From Ganoderma boninense (Eukaryota > Basidiomycota > Agaricomycetes > Polyporales > Polyporaceae): DNA of 64,000 bases. The notes below the pieces were generated by a model. The model made no database searches, was not told the origin of the DNA, and was given only the letters and a program-made list of their open reading frames with translations. The stretch is taken from contig CM035307.1 in the NCBI GenBank assembly GCA_002900995.3, forward strand, positions 2,480,001 through 2,544,000, given 5' to 3'. The position numbers and the translations under genes were made by a program. This document shows, piece after piece, positions 11,699 to 21,869 of the stretch; position 1 is the first letter of the stretch; each line of letters starts with the position of its first letter.

Positions 11699-13638
11699 TC
11701 AGAGCAGATAGCGGAAGCCCTTCTCCTGGATACCCTTCTCCGCCTCCTCCCTCTCCAGTTCCCTGTTCAAGTAAGCGAGGTGCAGTTTGAAGATGTAGCA
11801 CATGACGATCATGCACCCCGCGCACGAGATGCAAATGGCGTATGAGTTGCGATAGGTGGGTCCCCACTCCTTCGGCCACACATACCTAACTCGACAGTGA
11901 GCGGCCGGTTACCAGCTTGAAGTAGAAAGGAAGTCACTCACGATCCAGCGATGTTTCCCAGCTGCGAGAATGCGTTCACGAGTGCAACTGCTACTGCACG
12001 CTTCGACGGTGGCCGGGGAAAAGAGTTGCTGACCCAGGTGTAGAGAACCGTGAATCCGGCGTATGACTGGGCCATAAGGAAGCTATGCCACAGAGAATAT
12101 GCTCAGGATTGAACGCGTGTGGAGAGCGCACAGTAAACTCACAGCGAGAAGTACCGTGCACCGGTATTCATGGTGCATATGGCAATCACAAACCCAATAA
12201 CGCCGATGAAAATAGGTATTGTGATGTGGTAGAACCTCTCGCCCGTGGCATCCGAATGTCTGCACGGTAGAATGGGAAAGTGAGCTCCGAAACAGGAGCA
12301 GACTCAACAGGATTAACACATACCTCGAGACCACGAATGCCATAATCGCCGTGAAGACGAATGGCGGCGCGCAAAGGAGGAGGGTGACGGTCGGATTGAA
12401 GCCCAGCGTTGCGGTCAAGGTGGGGAAATATGCATTGAAGCTCAACGCGATCACCTGGCTCGCCATCGCCAAGCTCATCCACCATACTTTCCAGTCCTTG
12501 ATCGCCAACCATAACCCGTGCGCGAGACCGCCAGTCTCCGTCTCGCCCTCGTCTCCGACCCCACCGTCTTCTTGCATGCGCTTCAGCGCAAGCCGCCTCT
12601 CCTCATCAGTCAGCCATCTGGTGGTCGTCGGGAAGTCCGGAAGGATGAAAATAGCGCATATAGCGACGAAGACCGTCAGGGAGCCTTCGATGTAGAACAA
12701 CCAGCGCCAAGCAGCTCTTCCGAGCTTCCTGTCCATGCCGTCCAGGATTACGGAGGCAATCAGGGCACCGAACGCGTTGGAGATAATGTTGCCGCAGTAC
12801 AGGACTGCAGTGCGGGTGCCGAGCTCGCTACGCTTATACCATTTGCTGAGCAAGAAGAGGGCGCCGGGCAGGAAAGCGGCTTCGACGAAGCCGAGGAAGA
12901 AGCGGGTAAGCAGCGCACCGACGAAGCTGGAGATTGGGAGAGACGGATATTAGAAGGGTATATATCGGAGGCGACCAGGACTAATAAGAGGCCTCACTTT
13001 GTCGCTATAGCTGTACGGCGGCATCAGTGTCGGGAGTAGGGATCCACCGACGGCAGAACCCACCTGTTAGGATTGAGATCGTGCCCCATATCATCATGGC
13101 TGCTGGTAGGTACAACGAAGGTTTTCCGATGTAATTGAGTAGCATATTCCTAGTAGACGTTGAGCATCCAGAAACGCAGCGCAACAGCGTGAACGGCACC
13201 CACGAAGGTATTTGCATAAAAATGTAGCCAACGTAGAGAATTGACAGCAAAGTCGGAAACTGCTGATCATGCAAATTCAAGTCTGTCTCCAGACCGCGGG
13301 CTCTTGCCGCTCTGTAACAGAAAGTCAGTGAAGCTCGTCAACAAGGCGCAGAGAGCCGCACGCAGCATTGTTGCGATCAATCTAGAGGGAAAGGAAATGC
13401 AGGTAAAGTTCCCGTGGTCAGTAACAAGATATCGTAAACGCACATAGTTGAGAATGTAGATGACGGTCAAAATCGACATCCTCATGTCGATCTTCCTGAC
13501 CAGCTTGTGCTCTAGCTGTTGTCGTGCTTCCTGTCCTCCGAACTCCACATCCGGGTCGTCCAAGGGCGCCTTTTGGACATCGGTCCCCGCGGGTATCTTC
13601 TCCACATCAGCCTGAGAAGAGGATCTCGAGGACAGCAT
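11699..13638 (-). CDS. MFS transporter B, ACS/allantoate permease type
   Basis: The start is MLSSRSSSQADVEKIPAG at 13638 and the end is EKGFRYLL plus TGA. The exon pattern matches transporter A: an N-terminal tail up to RMSILTVIYILNY, a small exon IDRNNAA, then RGLETDLNLHDQQFPTLLSI. A long exon follows from LSKWYKRSELGTRTAVLYCG to NAYFPTLTATLGFNPTVTLL, with short exons near the C-terminus (YVWPKEWGPTYRNSYAIC). Every border I checked keeps the frame, so it looks intact. It is closer to transporter C than A is at several positions (RTAV, IISNAFG), though I have not aligned them. Function is as for A: a 12-span importer of an organic anion of unknown identity, probably at the plasma membrane. 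An upstream in-frame ATG at about 13683 is possible. Confidence 0.92.
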
Positions 13639-14328
13639 TGTGAAAAGCTTTCTCGGGGAGGGAAGGTGAGATGAATGGGCCAAAGAAGGCGGGGGCCGAA
13701 TCCTAGTCAGGAGCCTTTAAATGCGAACAAGGTGGCAATGACCCGGTGCCATCAATGTGGGCTGCCCATGGGAGAGATGTTTACGAGTCCCCGTGTCGCC
13801 ACCTGGGATGCGAGGCCCCAGATCACAAGGCCAAATTGTGCGATACTAGAAGTTCTACTAGTAGGAGCCGCCGTCCCGAGGAGCCGTCCGGATGACCACA
13901 ATGCCTTCTGAGCATTGGTCAAACGCTGCCAAGGGCAAGGCAAGGAATAGAAGGCGGTAGAGCTGCGACTTCCCGAGGGGAAGATGGTGGCATGAAGGAG
14001 AGTCGCTCGACAGTCTCGAGCATGCCTGGGGACGTTCCGTGACGGCAACTTGCACAAGCTCGGGAGGCGCGGACCGCCGAATGGCCACGCGCACGTGACA
14101 GACGCGAACGTTGTTTACGCGTTGTGATGACTTGGCGCCGGATCCGCTCCTATCCCCCGCTTTTCGCCTCCGTTCCTGTTCGACCTTCCTGTCTCATACC
14201 CGCTGCTCTTCGACCGCCTTCATGGATGCCTAACGCACCCGCTATCGCTGCTTGACTCTGCTTCACGGTCCGCCTGCCTGACGACTCTTCAGCCATTCCC
14301 CATTCGGAATCGCCGGAATCCAAGGACC
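13639..14328. other. Divergent intergenic region, transporter B / RING gene
   Basis: These 690 bp separate the starts of two divergent genes and should hold both promoters. The part next to the RING gene is pyrimidine-rich. No further coding sequence is supported. Confidence 0.45.
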
Positions 14329-15236
14329 ATGGAGATCGCGGAACTTCATCTCACCGCTCAGGAGCGCATACAGCTCGCTATTTCTCGTCTACCCGCACTC
14401 ACTAAGGCGGACATACCCGCTGATGACTCATGCCCTATCTGTTTGAACCCTTTCGACGCGATTCTCGATGGCAAGACCCGGGAGGAACTGGGAGAAGGCG
14501 GAGCCGATCCGGATGAGTCGATTGGTGTGACCAAATTGGTCAGTTGTGGCCATCTATTTTGCAAAGCATGGTGTGTGCCGTGTCATACATCACTGTTCTA
14601 CAACCGTCTCACTGGCTGTCTCTCGTAGTTTGGTGGAATGGATACGCGGAAGGGTGAGCCTGTCGTTGCATGCTGAGAGTGTCCGACTTTCTCGGAGAGC
14701 TCAACCCACGATGCATTCCTTAGCATGGCAGCTGTCCTTCGTGCAGGCACGTCTTCTCCAGTGTGAGGCCTCCGTCAGACTCTGACAACGAGTCGTCGGA
14801 TGGCGATTATGTTCCTGGGGATGACGAGGAAGACGACGAGGAGGACGGCTTCTTTGATTCTGATGGCTTCATGGACACCGAGTCCGAGTTCGACGACATG
14901 GACGTTCAAGTCAACCTGCTCGGCGCTCCACAGGGCACGAGCGAGTTCGACGTCGACGTGAACCACGACGCCGTTTTCTGGGAGGAGCAGGCTGCGGATG
15001 TGAGCATGGAGGACTCCAACTGGGGCTTGAGTGACGGCGCGTCTGACAGCCTCTCAGAGGTGGAGGGCTTGGCCGTGAGTGATGAACTGCCAGAGGACGA
15101 TGGTGAGTGATGGTTCACTCTGAGCTACCATGACTCTCCCTAATCGTAATGTACAGACGCGGCGGTTTACAGTGATAGAGGCGAGAGCTCTGGGGCTATC
15201 CAAGCTCCCGACAACAGATCCATTCAGCCGAAATAA
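14329..15236 (+). CDS. RING-finger protein with acidic C-terminal half
   Basis: The protein starts MEIAELHLTAQERIQLAISR. Its RING finger is assembled over three exons: CPICLNPF, then a spacer of about 30 residues, LVSCGHLFCKAC, LVEWIRGRHGSCPSCRHVF. The order C-x2-C, C-x-H-x2-C-x2-C, C-x2-C is C3HC4, so an E3 ubiquitin ligase role is likely. After the RING come about 100 residues rich in Asp, Glu and Ser (DDEEDDEEDGFFDSDGFMDT). A last short exon ends APDNRSIQPK at TAA 15234-15236. Introns follow AAAGCATG, CGCGGAAGG and GAGGACGATG. No partner or substrate can be named. The next gene ends 200 bp away on the opposite strand. Confidence 0.87.
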
Positions 15237-15437
15237 TCGGCTCCCGCATATGCACCTTTTGGATCCGTAATGTTCGTCCCTTCACCATTCACTTTGGACT
15301 TTTTTGTAACATAGATATGTATATTTCCCTGGCGACTGTTTCATAATCAGACATAGCTCGAACTGAGAGTACAACCTCATGTATTCTATCTCTTCCGTGG
15401 CTATCCTATTCCTTGATGCGCACTTGTCTCATAAATC

Positions 15438-17169
15438 TCACATCTTGACGGAGTCCAAGATATCCCGAACCACTGCGCCCTCCCGCCCGTCCTTCCAAAC
15501 ACCAGTGAATTTCCCACTCCACCGCGTGCCCTTCCCGCCACCTTTAACATTCAGCTTGGCCTTCAGCGCGTCCCCGATCTCCTTCACCTTCTTGTCATCC
15601 GAGCCAAAGATAAGCACCACAGTCGTACTCCCAGCCGACTGCGCAGACGGCGACGACGACAGCACCAGTAAAAACGCCTCCGCCTTACCCCTCTCCGCGA
15701 GCCTGTCCGCAAACCGCGTCGTGATTGCAGACAGGAACCCCAGCGCATTCCCGGCGTCGTCCGTCCTATGCTCGTGCCGCACTAAAGCTCCTTCGTCCGG
15801 CAAGGAGGAGAGGAGGCGGTCGGCGACGGACGCGGCAAGCTCGGCCTCGAGGTCCTCGACGCGCTTGGTCGCGCGGCGGCGGTCATCGACGACCTGCTGC
15901 ACGCGCTCGGGCACCTGCGGGGCGCCGCAACTCATAATACCCGCAGTCGAGGAGAGGAACATGTGCGAGGACGTGAGGTGTGCGAGGAGGCGAGGGCCGG
16001 AGAGGAAGTAGATGCGCACAGAGGACGCGGTGGAACGGGCGAGTGTCTCCGTTTGTGGGAGGATGAAGAGCTGGAGGTTGTGGATTGTGGGCGCGTGCGT
16101 CCCGCAGCATCTGTGAGGATGAAGAATGCTCAGCATGCATGTGTAGGTGGGTGGGTGGCTAGATGTGGTTACGCACGGATTGCGGTCGATACCGTCGATG
16201 ATGACCGTGCGTTTCACGCCGCCGGTATAGTCATCTGGGATACCGACGCTTGGCGTATCGTAGACCTTGTTGGCGTCATGCAGTTCCTCGACCTCTATGT
16301 ATACGCTTCGGCCCTCGAAAACGAGTTTGTTGCACTCTTCCTGCGTGAATGTGATTTCCTCCGGCGTTAAACCTCGCGGCAGCTCAACGTAAGACGGGGT
16401 TGGCCACGCAGTCAGCGACCAAGCCAGTGTCGGGAGGTTCAGCTTGTTCTCGAGCACAGCAGATAGCAGGTGCTGAGACGTGTGCATGGAAGCCTGTGGA
16501 TGCAACACAGCATATGTTGGCCAGCCGAGATTTACATTCAGTAGACTAGAATACAACGATAACAACCAGGGTAAACATACGTGATCTAGCCGACGCTTGT
16601 AACCTTCTTCCCCCAAGGAGACACCGACCAGGGCGCCAGGCGAGAAGACTTGTATTGCATGGTCAATCTTCTGTTCGGACCTGAGGCGGACGTAGTGTAC
16701 GGCGTGACCTCCAAGACGTTTGGCCTCCACAACATCCCAGATCTCCCCATCGGAACTTGTGAGGATTCCAACGTCGGACGGCTGGCCGCCGCCCTCAGGG
16801 AAGATGATGGTGTCATGGACGATGACTTCGAGGAGCGGGGCGGTCGGTGCGGGAGCCGTCTTCTTCTTCTTGCCCTCCCGTCCGTTTGAGGGTGGTGCTG
16901 CACTCTGGGACTCGCGGCAACTCACGGATGTGGTTGCGAGGTCACGCAGCAGGGGGTCGCCTGAACGGATATGCCAAAGATAGATCCGTTAGTGCAGTCG
17001 GTAGCGTTTCATCTCGGATAGGCCAAGGCTTACGCTGGCAAGCCAAGAGACCCACGGGGATGGGTTGGAGAGGATCTGAGGGGATGGTCAAGGTGGGGGA
17101 GACGATCCGATGGTACGTTGGCGGGGTGACTGAGGGAGGTGAGAGCGTCGCAGTCGCTGCCGTCGCCAT
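15438..17169 (-). CDS. Alanyl-tRNA editing protein (AlaX/AARSD1-like)
   Basis: The start is MATAATATLSPPSVTPP at 17169 and the end is DILDSVKM. The N-terminal part carries the OB-like beta-barrel stretch of AlaX proteins (VIVHDTIIFPEGGGQPSDVG). The editing domain shows HTSQHLLSAV (the HxxxH zinc site) and later CCGTH (CxxxH). Editing-domain text such as GGVKRTVIIDGIDRNPC leads to the second zinc pair. A C-terminal part of about 150 residues (VQQVVDDRRRATKRVEDLE, then a DHHA1-like stretch with FGSDDKKVKEIGDALKAKL) matches long AlaX/AARSD1 forms. The enzyme hydrolyses Ser or Gly wrongly loaded on tRNA-Ala, in the cytosol; this is family knowledge. The inserted element described at 17261-18802 now sits only 77 bp upstream of the start codon. 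Confidence 0.9.
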
Positions 17170-17245
17170 GATTTCGGGTTTAACTTGGAGGATCTACTAG
17201 ATGGCCAATATATCGTATGTCAAGCCTGAGTTCTCTCGCGGTCAC

Positions 17246-17258
17246 GTCCTGGAGGATG

Positions 17259-17260
<2 letters not shown>
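17246..17260. repeat. Target-site duplication, copy 1 (GTCCTGGAGGATGTC)
   Basis: This 15-bp sequence recurs perfectly at 18803-18817. The copies abut the poly(T) tract on one side and the other end of the intronless unit on the other side. The neighbouring bases differ, so the match stops exactly at 15. Confidence 0.93.
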
Positions 17261-17292
<32 letters not shown>

Positions 17293-18802
17293 CTCGTGTA
17301 TTGGCAGTATCTACATATACAGGTTTGCTTCTCGTCTGTAACGTTGACAGCGCACACGCTATCCCGCGTTTGTTTGACCATGGCGGGTCCGCGGCCTGAG
17401 ACCAGTGGCGGATAGGGAATCGGAAGTAGGTTACCAACCTACAACCGGGCGGCAAGTGGAACGTAATCACGACAAATGCTGTCAAAGCGATCTGCCGGAA
17501 GAGTGATGGCCTTCTCGAGTACGAGAAGGGTAGAGTAGGTGATCAACAAGGACATGAAGATATCACCAATCCACTGAGGGGCGGTGGTCCTTGAAGACGA
17601 GGAGTAGTGTGCCGAAACCGTTTTTTGAGATGGCGGCGGTTTGTCAGGATCGAGGGCAACTAGCCACTCCGGTAGGTAGCAGCCAGTCGTCCGGTTGGGG
17701 GGTGGATGTAGAGGAGTCTCAGACGAAGGGGTGAGTCTCCGTCTGATGGGTACGGCCCGATCTCTTGGGCCCACCGCGTGGGTTTTTGGTATAAGTTTCC
17801 AGACGAGAATCTCGCCACATGGAAACTGGATTGGTACGATTTTGTGGTCGTAGGTAGACAAGTCTTTGTCTACCCACTTCGATTCGAGTATTATTTCAGT
17901 CAGCCAGCGTGGAGGGAACAAGTCCCGCTCGGTGCTAGGCCAAAGACTCCACAGCTGGGTGGCATTGTTGGTAAAGGTGTTTGTGCCGTAGTGTTCGGTG
18001 TACAAGCGTACGGCTGACAGGTTATCCTCCGCGATTTGGAGGAGGTGTTGGTCTCCGGTGTATCCATACTGATACCAGAATGGATTCCAGAAAGAGCGGT
18101 TGTCGTCAATCCACTGTAGAGCAGGATTGTAACGGTTGGATGTAAGGCTCCCTGCACAGAGGGCCTGTTGGCCAATGGCGACGATGGTCACCGGTGCAGG
18201 GTCAGGGGTTTCGATGAGATTGGAAAATTCCGTTTGGAATTTTCCAAAGTGTTGGATGATTTTCAGAGCTGTCCAGAAGGGGAACAGGACATTGACTCTG
18301 ACAGCGGTTTGTATGTTGTACACTCCAAGGAGGACGGGGACCTCAGCCAGGAGTGAAGGTGGGGTATGGAAAACATCTGCAATGCAGACGTAGTGTGTGG
18401 TGTATTTTAGAAGCTCATCGGCGTAGTCGATGAGTTGATGGACGCTGAGGCCAGAGCATGCTATTTCCCCAAAAGCAGGGGCAGCTCGGTAGGAGGCCTC
18501 ATCGGGTGCAGTGAGGCGTATATACGCCAGGTGAGTGATGAGACGCTGCAAGCGTGGGACGTATGGCAGTGTATTTTCGGGTAAGAAATATATAAAATCA
18601 TCGGGGGTTTTGAGCCCGATGATCTGTGGTGTACAGGAGTAGGGGGTCCCATAGCAGAGACCCGCGAGGGAGTTACCGGGTGCTCGGGGGAGAACTGATC
18701 CGGCCCGAGTAAAGTGAAGATGAGGGGGTATGCGTCCGAGTGGAGTAAGACTCACACGTCGGGCGACTTTGTGGGTCATGTGGTCCTGCGCTGATAAGCG
18801 CG
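17261..18802 (-). mobile_element. Retro-inserted polyadenylated RNA (retrocopy or integrated RNA-virus segment)
   Basis: On the minus strand the 1542-bp unit reads: 23 nt of leader, a 446-codon ORF without introns, 151 nt of 3' untranslated sequence, and a pure run of 27 A (plus-strand T at 17261-17287). Perfect 15-bp direct repeats flank it. Together these are the marks of reverse transcription and insertion by LINE-type target-primed machinery. The unit carries no reverse transcriptase itself. There is no in-frame stop between the ORF start and the 5' junction, so the source ORF may have been longer and the copy 5'-truncated. Whether the source was a host mRNA or a mycovirus RNA cannot be decided from the sequence alone. 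Confidence 0.87.
17439..18779 (-). CDS. Intronless 446-aa ORF of unknown family inside the retro-inserted unit
   Basis: The ORF opens with MTHKVARRVSLTPLGRIPPH and ends with RDYVPLAARL, without a stop or intron, in a genome where nearly every other gene this long has introns. I recognise no domain. The protein is rich in Pro, Tyr, Trp, Phe and His and poor in long charged runs; examples are VNVLFPFWTALKIIQHFGKF, RSFWNPFWYQYGYTGDQHL and LFPPRWLTEIILESKWVDKD. Size, single-ORF layout and a polyadenylated 3' end would fit the capsid segment of a partitivirus-like dsRNA virus, but this is only a guess from architecture. A host protein copied through its mRNA is the alternative. The intact frame means either a young insertion or retention under selection. 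Confidence 0.6.
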   Translation of the reverse strand: MTHKVARRVSLTPLGRIPPHLHFTRAGSVLPRAPGNSLAGLCYGTPYSCTPQIIGLKTPDDFIYFLPENTLPYVPRLQRLITHLAYIRLTAPDEASYRAAPAFGEIACSGLSVHQLIDYADELLKYTTHYVCIADVFHTPPSLLAEVPVLLGVYNIQTAVRVNVLFPFWTALKIIQHFGKFQTEFSNLIETPDPAPVTIVAIGQQALCAGSLTSNRYNPALQWIDDNRSFWNPFWYQYGYTGDQHLLQIAEDNLSAVRLYTEHYGTNTFTNNATQLWSLWPSTERDLFPPRWLTEIILESKWVDKDLSTYDHKIVPIQFPCGEILVWKLIPKTHAVGPRDRAVPIRRRLTPSSETPLHPPPNRTTGCYLPEWLVALDPDKPPPSQKTVSAHYSSSSRTTAPQWIGDIFMSLLITYSTLLVLEKAITLPADRFDSICRDYVPLAARL

Positions 18803-18817
18803 GTCCTGGAGGATGTC
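18803..18817. repeat. Target-site duplication, copy 2 (GTCCTGGAGGATGTC)
   Basis: This is the second perfect copy of the 15-bp flanking repeat, next to the 5' end of the inserted unit. It pairs with 17246-17260. Confidence 0.93.
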
Positions 18818-19488
18818 GGCAATTGTTGCTGTTGAAACAGCGAAGGGAGCTCTAGAGTGCTTTGGAAGATCCTCGCGGATTTTGGTCCGGCATTCCCACT
18901 GGGCGGGTCGATCGGCAGGGCCAGAAACAAGTCAGAAATCCGGCAGGTTTCTGAGGGTGGCTTGCCCACGGCCCCACGGGACGAGCATCCGGACGCCTCC
19001 GCGATTATCACGGACCTTATCGGACCGGCCGAAGTGACGCTCCGCTCTTATAGAATTGATCTCCGCACCTTCATCCGGGCGAAGATTTGGGGAACCGACA
19101 GACTCAGGCAGTAACCGATAGCGGAATTTAATAGTTCAGGACCGCGACGGCGGCTATATTTCAAGGCACCGGGAAAACAGACAAGCGCGCCGCGTGCATC
19201 CTTTCCCCGCGCCCCCCTGCGCCCCCCGGGTTCCCCACACCGCGGTCGTGTGGTTTCTCCGCCGCGTATCGCTGCAGATTTCTCTTCCATATTGCCATCG
19301 CTTGCGCATGTTTGCCTTTCTGTCTAGTCTCCTCTTCAGAGGCGCTCGCTCTTCCAGTGGATATAAGCCCGTGCCCGTACGTGATGGGTCACCTTGCTCT
19401 CCTTGCCCCCCGGAGTTCCTAAGCCCTTGCAATTCCCCTCCGTCGTGCGACTTCTCCTCATCCTCTCGGCTTTCGCTCGGAAAACGAT
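18818..19488. other. Upstream region of transporter C
   Basis: This is about 670 bp between the inserted unit and the first ATG of transporter C. Before the insertion it was joined to the AARSD1-like upstream region. A plus-strand frame at 18857-19114 is open but shows no recognisable protein. The last 300 bp are pyrimidine-rich and promoter-like. Confidence 0.4.
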
Positions 19489-21420
19489 ATGTCGACCCAT
19501 TCCCTCGAGAAGGACCACGACAGCCGGGTCGCCGATGTCGAGGCTGAGGCCAGAGCACGGCACACGGGCGACGAAGAGTTTGGCGGCACAGAGGCGAGGA
19601 AGAAGCTGGAGAAAGAAGCTCCTCCGCAAGCTCGACGCGCGCATGTCCATCCTCATCGTGATATACATTCTCAACTACGTGAGTTTCCAACTTCGTCTGC
19701 TTGCAGTGCATTGTGGCGCTTGGTACTCGATCAGTGGGGTCTGAGCTAATCGGCTTCATTCTCTCCTCCACCACTTTAGATCGATCGTAATAATGCATCG
19801 TGAGCCTATTTTTGTTCTTGCTGAAGTTGGAGTCCCTTCAGGTTGACGCTGCATACGTCCTTGCAGAGCAGCAAGGTTGCGCGGGTTCGAGAACGACTTG
19901 CACCTCAAGGGGCAAGAGTTCAACACCCTCCTGAGTATCCTTTATGTTGGATACATCATCATGCAAATTCCCTCGTGAGTAATTTGATAGCGTTATGCAT
20001 ATATTGCGCAGACCTCTTACCCTGCTACTGCGTGCAGGAACATGTTCCTCAATTACATCGGGAAGCCGTCTGTATACCTCCCAGTCTGCATGGTCATCTG
20101 GGGGATGATCTCCACTCTGACTGGAATTACGACCAAGTGAGTTTCGTGATATTCGGACTTGTTGACAACGGATCCTGACAAGACGTAGCTTCACGGGCGC
20201 GCTCCTGACACGTTTCTTCCTTGGATTTGTGGAGGCTGCGTTCTTTCCTGGGGCTTTGTTCCTATTGTCCAAGTGGTATAAGCGGTCCGAACTTGGCGTC
20301 CGGACGGCGGTACTTTCTTGCGGCAGCTTGATTAGCAACGCATTCGGGTCGCTAATCGCGTCTGGTATCCTGGACGGTATGGAGGGAAAGCTCGGACATG
20401 CAGCTTGGAGGTTTGTGCTCTTTGCAGGCAACATATGTCAGACGGACTGATGCCGGTTGAACATAGATGGCTGTTCTACATCGAGGGTGGCCTCACCATG
20501 TTTGTCGCTATCCTCGCCATCTTCATCCTGCCAGACTTCCCCGCCACGTCGCACAATTGGCTGAGCCCGGAAGAAGTCCTCCTCGCCGAGAAGCGCATGG
20601 AGGAAGATGTTGGTGTCGGTGACGGCGAAGAAACTGAGAGTGGTGGACGGTTCCACGGTTTCAACCTGGCCCTTGGGGACTGGAAGGTGTGGTGGCTTGC
20701 TGTCGCTCTCACCAGCATGGTCATCTCGCTCTCCTTCAACGCGTTCTTCCCGACACTCACCGCCACTTTGGGATACAACTCCACGATCACCCTCTTGCTC
20801 TGCGCACCCCCCTGGGTGTTCGCCACTATAGTGGCGTTCGTCGCAAGCAGGCACTCGGACCGTACCGGCGAACGGTTCTGGCACATCGCCATTCCTCTGG
20901 CGATCGGCATCGTTGGTTTCGTGATAGCTGCTTCGACGATGGAGCTCGCTGCACGTTACGTCGCCTTGTGCGTCTTATACCCTTCATTCTATTGCTCCTT
21001 CCGTAAACTGACTCGCGGTGCTGCAGGTTCCTGATGGCGCAATCGTACGCTGGCTTCATCATCTTCCTCGCATGGATTAGCAACACCATCGCACGACCCC
21101 CGTCGAAGCGTGCCGTCGCTCTCGCGTTTATCAACTCGTTCTCACAGCTCGGCAACATCTCCGGATCGTGAGTGCCCTGCTTGCATATCGATAACCTTTC
21201 GCAAGAGCTCCTTTCTCATTATCCTCTCTCATACAGATACGTGTGGCAGAAGCCCTGGGGACCGTCGTACAGGAACTCGTACGCCATCTGCATAGCAACA
21301 AACGGTCTGTGTATTGTGATGTGCTATATTTTCAAGCTGCACCTTGAGCGGAAGAACCGCCAGTTCGCGAAAAAGGAGCAGGAGGACGGACGGCCTGAGG
21401 GTTTCCGGTACATTTCATGA
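19489..21420 (+). CDS. MFS transporter C, ACS/allantoate permease type (1-base frame break near 5' end)
   Basis: From ATG 19489 the N-terminal tail reads MSTHSLEKDHDSRVADVEAE to EARKKLEK. The paralogous continuation KLLRKLDARMSILIVIYIL lies in another frame. One extra base at about 19611-19614 (GAGAAAGAAGCTC where GAGAANAAGCTC would keep the frame) explains it. Downstream all exons join cleanly: IDRNNASAARLRGFENDLHL, NMFLNYIGKPSVYLPVCMVI, FLGFVEAAFFPGALFLLSKW, WLFYIEGGLTMFVAILAIF, NAFFPTLTATLGYNSTITLL, and the end PEGFRYIS. A start at the in-frame ATG of MSILIV (about 19644) would still give all twelve spans and lose only the cytosolic tail, so the gene may work. Sequencing error, recent pseudogene and alternative start are all open. 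Family and role are as for transporter A. Confidence 0.85.
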
Positions 21421-21869
21421 AGCACACCGGTGGCGACGACCCGACGTCGACTTCGTGTGCTTACGATATAACGACGCTTTGCAGCGTAGTAAAGTATACC
21501 GTACTGTATTGTTTAGGTTTAGCAATGGATCCTTGGATTTCTTGGACCGATCGACTGTACACCACGAGGATCGTCCAAGTTCGATCTTCAGGTGTAGTTG
21601 AGCGGGGAACATGAGGATACGAACCTGCACCGGCCCGGCAAGTCCGGGATAAGGTCCGATTGCGATGAGAGATGGAGAAACCTCGGGTCCCTCCTCGGAC
21701 TCGTTCTGGCACCTGACATGCAACACCAGACTCCGGACTGCACTGCACCTCTCGTCTCCCATGCAATAAATACAGGTCGCGCACTCTCGCACTCGCCAGA
21801 TTGTCACCGAACGACCCCCTCGCACACTCGCCGCGACCCCAATCCCAGCACTGACTCGCCCTATCAGAG
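21421..21869. other. Intergenic, transporter C to beta-mannosidase
   Basis: These 449 bp hold the 3' end of transporter C and the beta-mannosidase promoter. A possible TATA-like stretch, ATAAATA, lies about 110 bp before the start codon. No other gene is seen. Confidence 0.4.

Noticed and set aside
19838..20434. 198-codon minus-strand frame across transporter C
   Set aside because: It runs through several exons and introns of a gene with clear family motifs on the other strand and has no domain content.
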